DNA of 64,000 nucleotides from Oscillospiraceae bacterium (GTDB taxonomy: Bacteria; Bacillota; Clostridia; Oscillospirales; CAG-272): contig SVST01000005.1 of the NCBI GenBank assembly GCA_015064155.1, positions 1-64,000 of the forward strand, given 5' to 3'. The first letter of the stretch is position 1. Each line of letters begins with the position of its first letter. Positions 8,191-17,914 of the stretch are shown here, one piece after another. Under the pieces are notes generated by a model. That model had not been told where the DNA came from, ran no database searches, and saw only the letters and a program-made list of their open reading frames with translations. The translations under genes were made by a program, and so were the position numbers.

Positions 8191-9414
8191 TTATAGTTTT
8201 CGGTGAGAAGCGTATCGCGACAGCGAGAGAATGATTCCCACCTCAAAAATCTGCAACACCAGTGACGTGCCGCCATAGCTGAAAAACGGCAACGCGATCC
8301 CCGTATTGGGCATGGAATTGGTCACCACGGCAATGTTCAAAAGCACCTGCAGGGCAACCTTAAAGCTCAGACCGTATACGATCAAAGCACTGCATTTATC
8401 GGGCATGTGCTTGGCAATATGAAAGCCTCTCCACACGAATGCCACGAAAAGACCGATCACCAAAACCGCGCCGATAAAGCCAAGCTCCTCGCACACGATG
8501 GTAAAAATAAAGTCGTTTTGCGGTTGCGAAACGTAACCGAATTTTTGTCGGCTGTTGCCAAGACCCGTACCGAACAATCCACCCGAGCCGATTGCCATCA
8601 AGCCTTGCAGGGTCTGCCATGCAGAGCCAAGCGGGTCTGCGTCCTCAATATTCCACCAGGTCAAAACGCGCGCCTGCGCGTATTCGGACACCAAAATCAG
8701 CAAGCATCCCGCGCAAACGATCACCAAACCGATCGAAACCAACCAGCGCAGATGCGTCCCTCCCATAAACATCACGGCAACACCGATCATACCGATGATC
8801 ATAACACCCGAAATGTGCTTTTCGGCAGCAACCAATACAACGATCAGCGCGATCATCAAGCCCGGATATAGCACACCGTAACGGAAATTCCCCCCAAAAC
8901 GGTGCGTGGAATGAATCTGTTTTTCGTGTGCGGACATATAACGAGCCAGTGACAAGACCAAGGCAAGCTTTGCAATCTCCGAGGGCTGCAGGGTAAAGAA
9001 GCCAAGATCCAGCCAACGCTTCGCGCCACTGCCGAGATCCGAACCGATCACAAGCACCAACAGAAGAAGAACTGCCGAGCCTCCCAACAAAACGTAACTC
9101 AAATCCCGCCAAAACAGGGGGGTGCAAAACATTGCAACAAAGGTAGCAAACGCTACCCCCATGAGGATAAAGATCAAGTGACGGGCAATAAAATACGTCG
9201 TATCGTCATGATACTGCTCGGCATACACCGAGGAAGCACTGTACACCATGACACACCCAAACAGCACGAGTGCCGCCGTAATCAGTAGCATCGGCACGTC
9301 TACAAGTCCCTTTTTGGGCAACGACGCTTCCCGTACCTCGTCGTGGATCGGCTCTTGGTAGATTGCATCCCGTCTTTCGGCACGAGCACGCCGTTTTTCA
9401 TTTCTCATACGCAT
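8191..9414 (-). CDS. ftsW: SEDS-family septal peptidoglycan polymerase FtsW
   Basis: 407 aa multi-pass protein (about ten membrane segments) that polymerises lipid II at the septum with its cognate class B penicillin-binding protein. A basic cytoplasmic tail of ~35 residues precedes the first segment. Family motifs include VYSASSVYAEQ, the loop FFTLQPSEIAKLALVLSLARYM, GLGNSRQKFGYVSQPQNDFIFTI (split across the conserved periplasmic loop), and NTGIALPFFSYGGTSL near the C-terminus. An ATG six bases inside (9408) is spaced better from the AAAGG site, so the first two residues are uncertain. Position between mraY and murG is typical of FtsW. Confidence 0.93.
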   Translation of the reverse strand: MRMRNEKRRARAERRDAIYQEPIHDEVREASLPKKGLVDVPMLLITAALVLFGCVMVYSASSVYAEQYHDDTTYFIARHLIFILMGVAFATFVAMFCTPLFWRDLSYVLLGGSAVLLLLVLVIGSDLGSGAKRWLDLGFFTLQPSEIAKLALVLSLARYMSAHEKQIHSTHRFGGNFRYGVLYPGLMIALIVVLVAAEKHISGVMIIGMIGVAVMFMGGTHLRWLVSIGLVIVCAGCLLILVSEYAQARVLTWWNIEDADPLGSAWQTLQGLMAIGSGGLFGTGLGNSRQKFGYVSQPQNDFIFTIVCEELGFIGAVLVIGLFVAFVWRGFHIAKHMPDKCSALIVYGLSFKVALQVLLNIAVVTNSMPNTGIALPFFSYGGTSLVLQIFEVGIILSLSRYASHRKL

Positions 9415-9444
9415 GCAACCTTTCCGTTGTGAACGAGCGTCGAT

Positions 9445-10452
9445 TTACCGTGCAAACCACGCCGCAATACAAAACAACAATTCAGCGAAAGAAAATACCG
9501 CTACGATACGGTATTCATTCCAACCGCCCTTTTCAAAATGATGGTGAAGCGGTGCCATTCGAAAAATGCGCTTTCCTTTTCCGCAAAGCTTTCTTGTCAA
9601 TTTAAAAAAGCCGGTTTGCAAAAAGCTTGACAGCATCTCGATAATAAACACACCCGAAAGCAAAATTCCGATCAAGGGAGCTTTGGCAACGAACGAGCCA
9701 CCGATCACCAGTGCCCCGAAGAAGAGCGAACCGGTATCTCCCATAAAAACCTTTGCCGGATGAAAATTGTAAACCAAAAAGCCAAGCGAAGCACCGAGCA
9801 GCACAGCCCCGATCATGGAGATCTGCAGGTCGCGCCGGCTGAAGGCAAGCAACGCAAAAAAGCCGCCGATCACAAAGACCACCGAGCTTGCCAAGCCGTC
9901 GATGCCGTCGGTCAGATTTGCTCCGTTCACAACACCGACCAAAAGAAGCACCGCCACGGGATACCAACCCCAACCGAGATCACACGTCCAATCGGTAAAG
10001 GGAATCTTCAGGGTCGTTTCCATGTTGCCCGTATATCCCATTACGGTCACGTAAGCCACCGCCATCACGATCTGTAAAAACAGCTTTTGCTTGGCGGTAA
10101 GTCCCTCGTTCTGCTTTTTGATCAGCTTGCAATAATCGTCCACAAAGCCAATCGCACCGTTTCCGATTGCAAATGCAAGCGTGACGGCAAGCGGAATATA
10201 GGAAGAAGAAACGCCTCGTACCGCAGTGTAAAGGAAGAATCCCAGCATTGCAATCATAACGGGAAGGATAAAGCCAATGCCTCCCATCGTGGGAGTTCCC
10301 TCCTTATGCTTGTGCCAACGGGGTCCGATCTCCAAAATAACCTGACCCACCTTATGGGATTTCAAAATCGGAATCAGTTTTCGTTCCAGCAAAACCGTCA
10401 ACACAAACACTGCGAGTGTAACGATCAAAAAAATGACTGTAAACGTGCGCAT
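9445..10452 (-). CDS. mraY: Phospho-N-acetylmuramoyl-pentapeptide transferase MraY
   Basis: 335 aa polytopic enzyme that transfers phospho-MurNAc-pentapeptide to undecaprenyl phosphate, giving lipid I. It shows GTPTMGGIGF, the catalytic FVDDYCKLIKKQNEGL (adjacent aspartates and lysine), NLTDGIDGLA, FMGDTGSLFFGA and APLHHHFEKGGW near the C-terminus, all in canonical order. ATG at 10452 follows AAAGGA by ten bases. In many clusters murD follows mraY; here ftsW follows directly after a 30-base gap. Confidence 0.97.
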   Translation of the reverse strand: MRTFTVIFLIVTLAVFVLTVLLERKLIPILKSHKVGQVILEIGPRWHKHKEGTPTMGGIGFILPVMIAMLGFFLYTAVRGVSSSYIPLAVTLAFAIGNGAIGFVDDYCKLIKKQNEGLTAKQKLFLQIVMAVAYVTVMGYTGNMETTLKIPFTDWTCDLGWGWYPVAVLLLVGVVNGANLTDGIDGLASSVVFVIGGFFALLAFSRRDLQISMIGAVLLGASLGFLVYNFHPAKVFMGDTGSLFFGALVIGGSFVAKAPLIGILLSGVFIIEMLSSFLQTGFFKLTRKLCGKGKRIFRMAPLHHHFEKGGWNEYRIVAVFSFAELLFCIAAWFAR

Positions 10453-10480
10453 ACCAACCGATTCCTTTCCAAACGCTGTG

Positions 10481-11902
10481 TCAGTTTTCTTCCTTTAAGT
10501 ACTCCAAAATCTTCTCTGCTCCGACACAACGGCTTGCCTTGATCAACAAGACGTCACCCTCCCGCAAAACCGACTTCAGCTGATTTGCAGTAGCCTTTAG
10601 ATCCTGAACGTCGTAATTTTGCAGAATTGCGTTTTTGCTCATGCCTCTTTGGCGCGCGCCAACCGCGATCTGCGAAGCCTTCATGCCAACCGTCAGCAAC
10701 AGATCGATCTTCTTATCAGCAAGATACTCGCCCACCGAGCGATGCAGCTCGGGGCTTTCAATGCCCAGCTCCAGCATGTCGCCAAGCACGGCAACACTGC
10801 GCCGTCCGGTTTGTTCGCTGTATAGCTTCAACACGTCAACCGCTGCGATCATGGATTCGGGAGATGCGTTGTAGCAATCCTCCAAAACCGTAATCTTCCC
10901 AAGGTCATAGATGTGCTGACGCAGTCCGTCGGGAGAATACAAAAGCATTCCCTCTCGAATCTGCTCCTCGTCCAAGCCGGCAAGCGTTGCCACCGCGAAG
11001 GCATACAGCGCGGCATATACGTTGTGTTTTCCCAAAATGCGGATCACAAGATCCTTGTAAACACGACCCTCATGCACGATATCAAACACCGTGCGGTCGG
11101 TTTCTACTCTGATATTTTGTGCAAATATATCGGCTTTCTGATCAAAAAGCGATACGTAAACGGTACGGTAACTTTTTCCGCGAACGTTACGAAGCAGCGG
11201 CTCGTCGGCACTTAGCACCAAAACACCGTTTTCCTTGAGTCCCGAAAGAATCTCAAGCTTTGCGCGGCAAATGTTTTCACGGGAGCCGAGCATCTCGATA
11301 TGCGAGCTTCCGATATTCGTAATCACCGCAACGTCGGGCTCTGCCGCGATCGACAAACGCTCAATCTCACCAAAGCCACTCATTCCCATCTCCAACACCG
11401 ACCATTCGGTGTCGTAGGGGACCGAAACCATCGAAAGCGGCATTCCGACCAGGCTATTATGGTTTCCGGGAGTTTTTGCAACCTGCTTTCCAACCGAAAG
11501 CACAGAGGCAATCAAATCCTTGGTAGTCGTCTTTCCGACACTGCCGGTAACCGCAACGGTTTTACAGTGCAGGTAGGAACGGTAGTTGTTCGCCAGCTTG
11601 GAAAGTGCCAGCTCGGTGTCGTTGACAACGATCGCGGTTGCATCCGAGCTTTCAAGCTCGGGGGTACGGTGGTCGCAAATTACGCAACGGCATCCGCGAT
11701 TCAAGGCATTGGAAATATAATCGTGACCGTCCACACGCTCACCGCGCAACGCCACGAAGGCGGTTTCGTGATCCGCCTCTCTGGAATCGGTACAAATATA
11801 ACGGACTGCGACCTCACCCAACGCGCCTTGACGAAGCTCTCCGCCGCACATACGCGACAGCGTACCAAAGCTGATCTTATTCATGCTAAACTGTGTTCTC
11901 AT
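10481..11902 (-). CDS. murF: UDP-MurNAc-tripeptide--D-Ala-D-Ala ligase MurF
   Basis: 473 aa ATP-dependent Mur ligase that adds the terminal D-Ala-D-Ala to the cytoplasmic precursor. The P-loop reads AVTGSVGKTTTKDLI, and TPGNHNSLVGMPLSM and LEDCYNASPESMIAAVD are MurF-typical. The ATG at 11902 overlaps the murE stop by four bases (ATGA), with AAAGGAG upstream inside murE, so translation is coupled. A longer in-frame extension upstream lies within murE and is not the real start. Confidence 0.95.
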   Translation of the reverse strand: MRTQFSMNKISFGTLSRMCGGELRQGALGEVAVRYICTDSREADHETAFVALRGERVDGHDYISNALNRGCRCVICDHRTPELESSDATAIVVNDTELALSKLANNYRSYLHCKTVAVTGSVGKTTTKDLIASVLSVGKQVAKTPGNHNSLVGMPLSMVSVPYDTEWSVLEMGMSGFGEIERLSIAAEPDVAVITNIGSSHIEMLGSRENICRAKLEILSGLKENGVLVLSADEPLLRNVRGKSYRTVYVSLFDQKADIFAQNIRVETDRTVFDIVHEGRVYKDLVIRILGKHNVYAALYAFAVATLAGLDEEQIREGMLLYSPDGLRQHIYDLGKITVLEDCYNASPESMIAAVDVLKLYSEQTGRRSVAVLGDMLELGIESPELHRSVGEYLADKKIDLLLTVGMKASQIAVGARQRGMSKNAILQNYDVQDLKATANQLKSVLREGDVLLIKASRCVGAEKILEYLKEEN

Positions 11903-13425
11903 GAGTCGCTCTCCTTTTCTTTTTTGTCCGATAGATTCTCTATTCGCTTGGCATAAGCCTCTTGCACAAGCGTTTTCTCGCAAAACGGGATTCGTTGATC
12001 CCCTTTGATTTCATAATCCTCGTGTCCCTTACCCGCCAAAAGAATCACGTCCGACGGGCGTGCTGTGCGCACAGCGAAGCGAATTGCCTCTGCGCGGTCC
12101 GATATCACGCATCGGGGGGTATCGGGATCCATTCCCGAAAGGATGTCTTCAATGATCCTTTGCGGATCCTCCCTGCGGCAATTATCCGAGGTAACGACCA
12201 CAAAATCGGCATACAAAGAAGCAATTCTCCCCATTTCGGGACGCTTTTTTGTATCTCGGTCGCCTCCGCAGCCGAACAAAACGACAAGTCTGCCCCCGTT
12301 GCGCCGCATCTGCGAAATGCTTTGCAACAGTTTTTCAAGCGCATCGGGAGTATGCGCGTAATCGATCCAAACCGAAAAATCAGCCTCACCGTTCAGCTCC
12401 ACCCGTTCCATTCGCCCGCGAACACCGCAAAATGCCCCAAGAGCCTTCTGCACGGTCGTTGGCAGAACGCCAAACTCCAGCGCAACGATTGCCGCTTGCA
12501 TCGAATTGGTCACGGAAAAGCTACACGGGATCGGGCAATCGATCCGCAATCGTTGCCCCTGCACGCGAAGATCGTATGAGATCCCCTTCATGGTAGGCGG
12601 CTCTCTGGAGCAAGCCACGTAATCGGCAGCCCACTTTTGGGAGCAGGTGAGAAGTCTGCCCGCTGCCGCCGCTTGCATCACCTCGGCATAAGGGGAATCC
12701 AAATTGACTACCGACAGGACGCTGCGTTCAAAAAGCTGCGCCTTGACGGCTGCATATTCCTCCATAGTTTGATGAAAATCCAAATGCTCGGGGGAAAGAT
12801 TGGTAAAAATGCCAACGTCAAATTGAATCGGGTCGACTCTTCCCATCGCAAGCGCGTGGGAGCTGACCTCCATCAACACGTATTCAACCCCGTCTTCTTT
12901 CATGCTCGCCAGGGTACGGTACAGCTCCTCCGGCTCGGGCGTCGTCATGTTGGCAAGGCGATTCGGGGAAGCAACGTCAAGCCGTTTTCCCAGCGACTCA
13001 CACCCCACCGTACCGATCAAGCCGCACCGAAAGCCCGCCGCCTCCAAAATGGCGCGCAGAAGATAGGTTACGCTGGTTTTTCCGTTGGTTCCCGTGACAC
13101 CGATCATTCTAAGATGCTCGGTTGGAAACCCATACCACGCATGATATAGCCTTGCCGCGGCATGGCGCGTGCTTTTGGCAATCAGGTAGCAGACGTTTGG
13201 GAAGCACGCGAAAGAAACGCCTTCCTCCACCAACACACACCGACAGCCGTTTTTCACAGCGTCCGTGATATAAGTATGCCCGTCGGTATGTAATCCCCGA
13301 ATGCAAACGAACAGCGTTCCGTTCGCCGTCTTTTTGGAATCGGTTACAATTTGATCGATCGATTCATCCGCCGCCTCGGTTGGACACTCAATTCCTGCCG
13401 CGCGGCAAAGCTCCTTCAGCTTCAT
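11899..13425 (-). CDS. murE: UDP-MurNAc-tripeptide synthetase MurE
   Basis: 508 aa ATP-dependent ligase that adds the third stem-peptide residue. It has DSKKTANGTLFVCIRG in the N-terminal domain, P-loop VTGTNGKTSVTYLL, EVSSHALAMGRV, NLSPEHLDFH, and VWIDYAHTPDALEKLL. The amino-acid selectivity motif, usually DNPR in meso-diaminopimelate enzymes, is here SDNCRREDP; the arginine is kept, which favours meso-DAP, but the proline is replaced by cysteine. Four-base overlap with murF. Confidence 0.95.
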   Translation of the reverse strand: MKLKELCRAAGIECPTEAADESIDQIVTDSKKTANGTLFVCIRGLHTDGHTYITDAVKNGCRCVLVEEGVSFACFPNVCYLIAKSTRHAAARLYHAWYGFPTEHLRMIGVTGTNGKTSVTYLLRAILEAAGFRCGLIGTVGCESLGKRLDVASPNRLANMTTPEPEELYRTLASMKEDGVEYVLMEVSSHALAMGRVDPIQFDVGIFTNLSPEHLDFHQTMEEYAAVKAQLFERSVLSVVNLDSPYAEVMQAAAAGRLLTCSQKWAADYVACSREPPTMKGISYDLRVQGQRLRIDCPIPCSFSVTNSMQAAIVALEFGVLPTTVQKALGAFCGVRGRMERVELNGEADFSVWIDYAHTPDALEKLLQSISQMRRNGGRLVVLFGCGGDRDTKKRPEMGRIASLYADFVVVTSDNCRREDPQRIIEDILSGMDPDTPRCVISDRAEAIRFAVRTARPSDVILLAGKGHEDYEIKGDQRIPFCEKTLVQEAYAKRIENLSDKKEKESDS

Positions 13426-13496
13426 CGCTCTCTCCTCCGGAAAAAAATTGACGGTTCAACTTCCTCACAGAGAGAAAAAGCGCGCTCTGTTTTGAT

Positions 13497-15914
13497 TTAT
13501 TCTTCGACGTGTCCCATATCCTCATCCGAAAGATATCGGAAGGTCACTTCGATCACACTGCCTCGCGGCAGCTCGGTTCCCGGGGCAACGCTCTGCTTCA
13601 CGGCAGTAGCACCCGTTCCCGAGAAATAATTTTTGGTTCCTAAAATGCGAATATTAAAGCCAGCGTTCACAATTGCCGCATTGGCGGCAACCGCGCTCAT
13701 TCCCGTGACGTCGGGCACACGACAGACCTCTTCCTCGGCTTTTCGTTCGGTGTAAAGCACGATTCTTCCATCGCTCTTTTCCACCACGGAGCCTGCCGCA
13801 GGAGATTGCTTATAAACGACACCGTCGGGATCTCCGATGATCTCCACTGTCAGTCCGTAGTTCTTTTCACAGTAGTTCTGTGCGACCTCGGCACTCCAAT
13901 ACAGACAGTCGGGAATCTTAACGGTCATTTTTTGCAATTCCGCATCGGTGTAAATCGCCTCCACACCGAGATACGGAAGAATGGTTTCCATAACGTTCCC
14001 CACGTAAGGTGCCGCCACGGTGCTTCCGTAAAGAAGACCGCTGGTCGGCTCATCCACGATAATAATCACTGCGTATTGCGGATTGTCCGCAGGCGCAAAT
14101 GCAACGGTTGAGCAAACGTAATCCTCGCTCTTTTCAAATTCATCGGAGCTTCCGGTATACTTGCAAAGGCTGCACACGAACTTCTGTTCTCCGTCCACCG
14201 TTTTCAGCTCTGCCGCGCTGTCGCAACGCGGACATTCGAATTCTTTTTTCTCCGAGGTTCCGGTTTTTGCCGCGACTCTGTAGCCGGTCACGTAGGCGTT
14301 TTTCGCACCGCCGTCACCCGAAACACCCTCTTCGAGAATCTTTGCGACCTCCTCACAGACCGCACTGCTCACCACCTGACGGCGAACCGACGTATCGTAG
14401 GATTTGATGACGTTTCCGTCGGTATCGGTAATCGACGATACCAGATGCGGCTGTACGAGATAGCCGCCGTTTGCCACTGCCGCCACCGCTGTGATCTGCT
14501 GCATCAGCGTCACGTTAAAGTTCTGACCGAACGCGTAAATTGCAAGGTCCAGTTCGGTAAAGTCGGCTTCCGCGGCAAAGACGCTCACACCCTCGCCCGG
14601 CAGATCGACACCCGTGCGCTCCAAATATCCGAACGAGCGCAGATAACTGTAAAAGCGCGTTGTTCCGAGTCGAAGACCTACGCGCATCAACCATGGGTTG
14701 CAGGATTGCTGGATGCCTTGTTCAAAGGTCAAGGTTCCGTGTCCCGTGGTTTTATGGCAATGGATCTTGCGATTCGACACCACGAAGCTTCCCACGCAGG
14801 TATAGCTTTCGGTTTGCTGAACCACCTTTTCCTCCAAAGCCATTGCTGCCGTAATGACCTTAAAGGTCGAGCCCGGAATATAGGATTCCGTAACCGCCTT
14901 GTTCGACCACATATTCAAAAGCAACGCCTGCTTATACGTTGCGTATTCCTCGCTGTCACTCGCATATCCGCTGTCAAGCAGCTTCACAAGTGACTGATAA
15001 TCAAGCGTCCAAGGGTCGTTTAAATCAAAGGAGGGATATACCGCCATTCCCAGAATGGCTCCCGTGTTAACGTTCATCACGACACCCGCCGCGCGATTTT
15101 GTCCGTTGGATTCGATATATGCCGTTTCAAGCTGCTCTTCAAGAGCCGCCTGCACGTAAAAATCAAGCGTTGTGTTGACGTGATACCCCGGCTCTGCCTC
15201 GATATATTCCTTGTGAGAATACGGCATCTCATTTCCCTGCGCATCACGTGCCGTAATATAGCGTCCGTTCGTTCCCGCCAGCATGGAGTTGTATTGGTAC
15301 TCCAAGCCGTAAAGACCGGTGCCGTCGCTTCCCGTGAAGCCCAAAACGTGCGACGCAAGACTGCCGTAAGGATAGTATCTCGTGTCGGTTGCCTGCAGAT
15401 ACACCATGCGCTGCAGTCCGTATTGATCGATGAAAGCACGAACCGAATCGGCAGTAGCCTCATCCACCTCTTTTTTAATAGTACGGTCTAAATATTTGGT
15501 ATAGGTCGTTTGCTTCTGAACGAAAGCGGAATCGACGTTTAAAATGGAAGAAAGATTTTCCGCAATCAAAGCGGCAAAATCAACGGTTTCTCCGTTCTTA
15601 TTGGCTTCAGCCTGCGCATCCGCAATGGAAGACGGGGAAATAAACACACGAAAGGTACTAATGTTGGTTGCCAAAAGTACCCCGTTTGCATCGTATATAT
15701 TGCCTCGCTTGGCGGTCACCGAGCTTTCGGTGGTCATTTGATCGATCACCTTTTGCTGGTAACGGTCATACCCCAGCGTTTGGAGCAATAAAATCCGCAC
15801 CAAAAGTCCGCCGAACAAAAGCACGGCAAGCACGAAAAGAACCCTGGAACGTGCGAACAGCTTTGGATGCAGATCGCTCATTTCTTCTTGATTTTTGGGG
15901 GGCAGCTCCTTCAT
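13497..15914 (-). CDS. Class B penicillin-binding protein (FtsI/PBP2-SpoVD type) with PASTA domains and a zinc-ribbon insertion
   Basis: 805 aa division transpeptidase that cross-links septal peptidoglycan with FtsW. N-terminal membrane anchor (~25-45), dimerisation/pedestal region, then the transpeptidase domain with STFK (catalytic Ser near 349), SCN, and KTGTS near 549. Straight after KTGTS lies an insertion with CPRC and CSLC pairs about 16 residues apart (residues ~561-584), the pattern of a zinc ribbon. Two PASTA repeats follow (~670-800). ATG at 15914 has GGAG seven bases upstream. Lying in the mraZ-side of dcw between ftsL and murE, it is the FtsI equivalent; SpoVD or a dual role is possible because only one such gene is present here. 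Confidence 0.92.
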   Translation of the reverse strand: MKELPPKNQEEMSDLHPKLFARSRVLFVLAVLLFGGLLVRILLLQTLGYDRYQQKVIDQMTTESSVTAKRGNIYDANGVLLATNISTFRVFISPSSIADAQAEANKNGETVDFAALIAENLSSILNVDSAFVQKQTTYTKYLDRTIKKEVDEATADSVRAFIDQYGLQRMVYLQATDTRYYPYGSLASHVLGFTGSDGTGLYGLEYQYNSMLAGTNGRYITARDAQGNEMPYSHKEYIEAEPGYHVNTTLDFYVQAALEEQLETAYIESNGQNRAAGVVMNVNTGAILGMAVYPSFDLNDPWTLDYQSLVKLLDSGYASDSEEYATYKQALLLNMWSNKAVTESYIPGSTFKVITAAMALEEKVVQQTESYTCVGSFVVSNRKIHCHKTTGHGTLTFEQGIQQSCNPWLMRVGLRLGTTRFYSYLRSFGYLERTGVDLPGEGVSVFAAEADFTELDLAIYAFGQNFNVTLMQQITAVAAVANGGYLVQPHLVSSITDTDGNVIKSYDTSVRRQVVSSAVCEEVAKILEEGVSGDGGAKNAYVTGYRVAAKTGTSEKKEFECPRCDSAAELKTVDGEQKFVCSLCKYTGSSDEFEKSEDYVCSTVAFAPADNPQYAVIIIVDEPTSGLLYGSTVAAPYVGNVMETILPYLGVEAIYTDAELQKMTVKIPDCLYWSAEVAQNYCEKNYGLTVEIIGDPDGVVYKQSPAAGSVVEKSDGRIVLYTERKAEEEVCRVPDVTGMSAVAANAAIVNAGFNIRILGTKNYFSGTGATAVKQSVAPGTELPRGSVIEVTFRYLSDEDMGHVEE

Positions 15915-16026
15915 TGCATTTCTCCTTTCCTCCGTCGTTCACTTCTCGGAAAGGCGAAGCTTGCCTCGCTCTTACCTTGCTTCTCTATTTTATGGTCCGT
16001 TGCGCGTAAATATGACAATCGCGGCT

Positions 16027-16899
16027 TTATTTCAACCCAAGTGCGCTCAGAATCGCGGAAAGACCGACCGACGGCCGTTCCTTTTCCTCAAAGCTTTCCA
16101 CCGAATCCTCGGGGTTTAAATCGATGTATTCTACCTTGACGTAGTCCTGATCCACCATTCCGTATTCCTCAACGGCAATTCTGCGTATCTCCAGCAAGTC
16201 AACGCTTGCCTCAAAATCGGATCTCATCTTGGCAACCTCCGCCGAGGTAGCGGTGATTTCCTTTTTCAGTAGGCTGAGATTTCCCTCTGCCCGTGTCAGC
16301 ATCACGGAGCTGGCAACGATCAGCATCAGGGACATTGCAACGGCAAGAACCGCCGCAAATGCCGAAAGCGGGAATCTGCGCTTTTCGCGCGAAGCATCGG
16401 CACGTGAGAAATCCATCCACGTGGGGGCTGCGCGGAAGAGCTTGTCCTTTGCCGTCAGCACGGCACCTTTGGCTCCACGCACGAGTGCGCGGGATTTTTT
16501 CTCTTTCTCAGCGTCCGCCGCCACAACAGAGACTTCCGCTTCGACGGTGTTCTCACACACGTCAATTCCGGTGTTGCCGTCAAAGTCGGCATTTTCCGCG
16601 TATTCGCGGCGATTTTCCGCGAAATAGCGCAGAACGTCCTCGGAGGACATATACTCTTTTCCACGCCGATAGTGGCCGTCCAGGGTCGCCTGCGTCATTT
16701 GGGACAAGCGATATGCCTGCGGTGCCATCGAGCGTGTCACTTCTTCATTTTTGATTTGTTCCTCGGCACTGATCTGCACCGATTTTGCAAGCCCTCTTTG
16801 TGCAAAACTCTCGGAAAGCGCGCCAACACAGGATTCTTGTACCGCATTGGCTTCTTGATTCTCGGGATGGGCTACGGTTCTGATCTCGGGAGTGTCCAT
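16027..16899 (-). CDS. ftsL: FtsL-like division protein with long cytoplasmic N-terminus
   Basis: 290 aa, against roughly 100-130 for typical FtsL. Residues 177-201 form the single membrane segment (FPLSAFAAVLAVAMSLMLIV region). After it comes a coiled coil of ~40 residues (LSLLKKEITATSAEVAKMRS), an IRRIAVEEYGMV motif typical of FtsL/DivIC, and a short acidic tail. The first 176 residues are acidic, Ala/Glu-rich and probably cytoplasmic, with no domain I recognise. Position between rsmH and the transpeptidase gene supports FtsL. It would join FtsQ/DivIB in the divisome core. Confidence 0.82.
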   Translation of the reverse strand: MDTPEIRTVAHPENQEANAVQESCVGALSESFAQRGLAKSVQISAEEQIKNEEVTRSMAPQAYRLSQMTQATLDGHYRRGKEYMSSEDVLRYFAENRREYAENADFDGNTGIDVCENTVEAEVSVVAADAEKEKKSRALVRGAKGAVLTAKDKLFRAAPTWMDFSRADASREKRRFPLSAFAAVLAVAMSLMLIVASSVMLTRAEGNLSLLKKEITATSAEVAKMRSDFEASVDLLEIRRIAVEEYGMVDQDYVKVEYIDLNPEDSVESFEEKERPSVGLSAILSALGLK

Positions 16900-16944
16900 G
16901 TGTTGTTCCTTTCCTATTATTTATTGTTGTTGCGTCCGTCGCGC

Positions 16945-17892
16945 TCACAAGCGCTCCGCCACGCGCAGCTTTGCGCTTCTGGCGCGCGGATTGATCTCTA
17001 ATTCCTCGGCATCCGGCAAGATCGGCTTCTTGGTAATCACCTTGACCTCGGGACGTCTGCCGCACACGCAGATCGGAAAATTCTTGGGGCAGGTACAGCC
17101 CTGTGCCAATTCCGAAAAGGTCTGCTTCACGATGCGATCCTCCAAGGAATGGAAGGTAATGATTGCGATACGTCCCCCGGGGGACAAAAGACGTACGGCG
17201 GACCGAATCGCGGGTGCGATCACGTCCAGCTCGGAGTTCACCTCAATGCGCAAAGCTTGAAAAGAACGCTTTGCCGGATGGTGTCCGCCGTCTCTTTGTG
17301 CCAAAGGGATCGAGCGTTTGATGATCTCAACCAGTTCCCCGGTGGTTTCGATCGGTGCCTTTGCCCTTTCGCGTATAATGTTCGATGCAATGCGGGAAGA
17401 AAAACGCTCTTCCCCGTATTCAAAGAGGATCCTTCTCAGGGCATCCTCGCTGTATTCGTTTACAACGGTACGTGCGGTCAAGGGATTGCGAACGTCCATT
17501 CGCATATCCAACGGCGCATCGGCTTGGTAAGAAAATCCGCGTTCCGCCGTATCAAGCTGATAAGAAGAAACGCCAAGATCCAATAAAAGACCGTCGATCC
17601 GATCAATACCAAGGCTTTCGCAAACCGAAGCAAGCTCACAAAAATTACTGCGAACCACGCGTGCCCGTTCTCCGAACACCGAAAGTCGCTCGCTTGCCAC
17701 CGCCACAGCCGTTTCATCCTGATCCAAAGCGATCAATCTGCCGCGCTCTCCCAATCGGGAGGCAATCGCAGAGCTGTGACCCGCACCGCCTGCGGTTCCG
17801 TCAATATAGATTCCGTCCGGCTTGATTTGCAACCCCTCCATGCAGGGCTCCAGCATCACGGGACGGTGAGAGAAGTGAACCGTTTCCGCCAT
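16945..17892 (-). CDS. rsmH: 16S rRNA (cytosine-1402 N4) methyltransferase RsmH
   Basis: 315 aa SAM-dependent enzyme methylating N4 of C1402 in 16S rRNA. It begins with FSHRPVMLEPCMEGL and has YIDGTAGGAGHSSAIA (SAM-binding loop), LLLDLGVSSYQLD, RRILFEYGEERFS, QALRIEVNSELD and ITFHSLEDRIVK, all RsmH hallmarks. It ends with a KPILPDAEELEINPRARSAK segment. Second gene of the mraZ-led operon, 22 bases after mraZ. Confidence 0.97.
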   Translation of the reverse strand: MAETVHFSHRPVMLEPCMEGLQIKPDGIYIDGTAGGAGHSSAIASRLGERGRLIALDQDETAVAVASERLSVFGERARVVRSNFCELASVCESLGIDRIDGLLLDLGVSSYQLDTAERGFSYQADAPLDMRMDVRNPLTARTVVNEYSEDALRRILFEYGEERFSSRIASNIIRERAKAPIETTGELVEIIKRSIPLAQRDGGHHPAKRSFQALRIEVNSELDVIAPAIRSAVRLLSPGGRIAIITFHSLEDRIVKQTFSELAQGCTCPKNFPICVCGRRPEVKVITKKPILPDAEELEINPRARSAKLRVAERL

Positions 17893-17914
17893 ATTTCATT
17901 TCTCCCTTCCGTTT

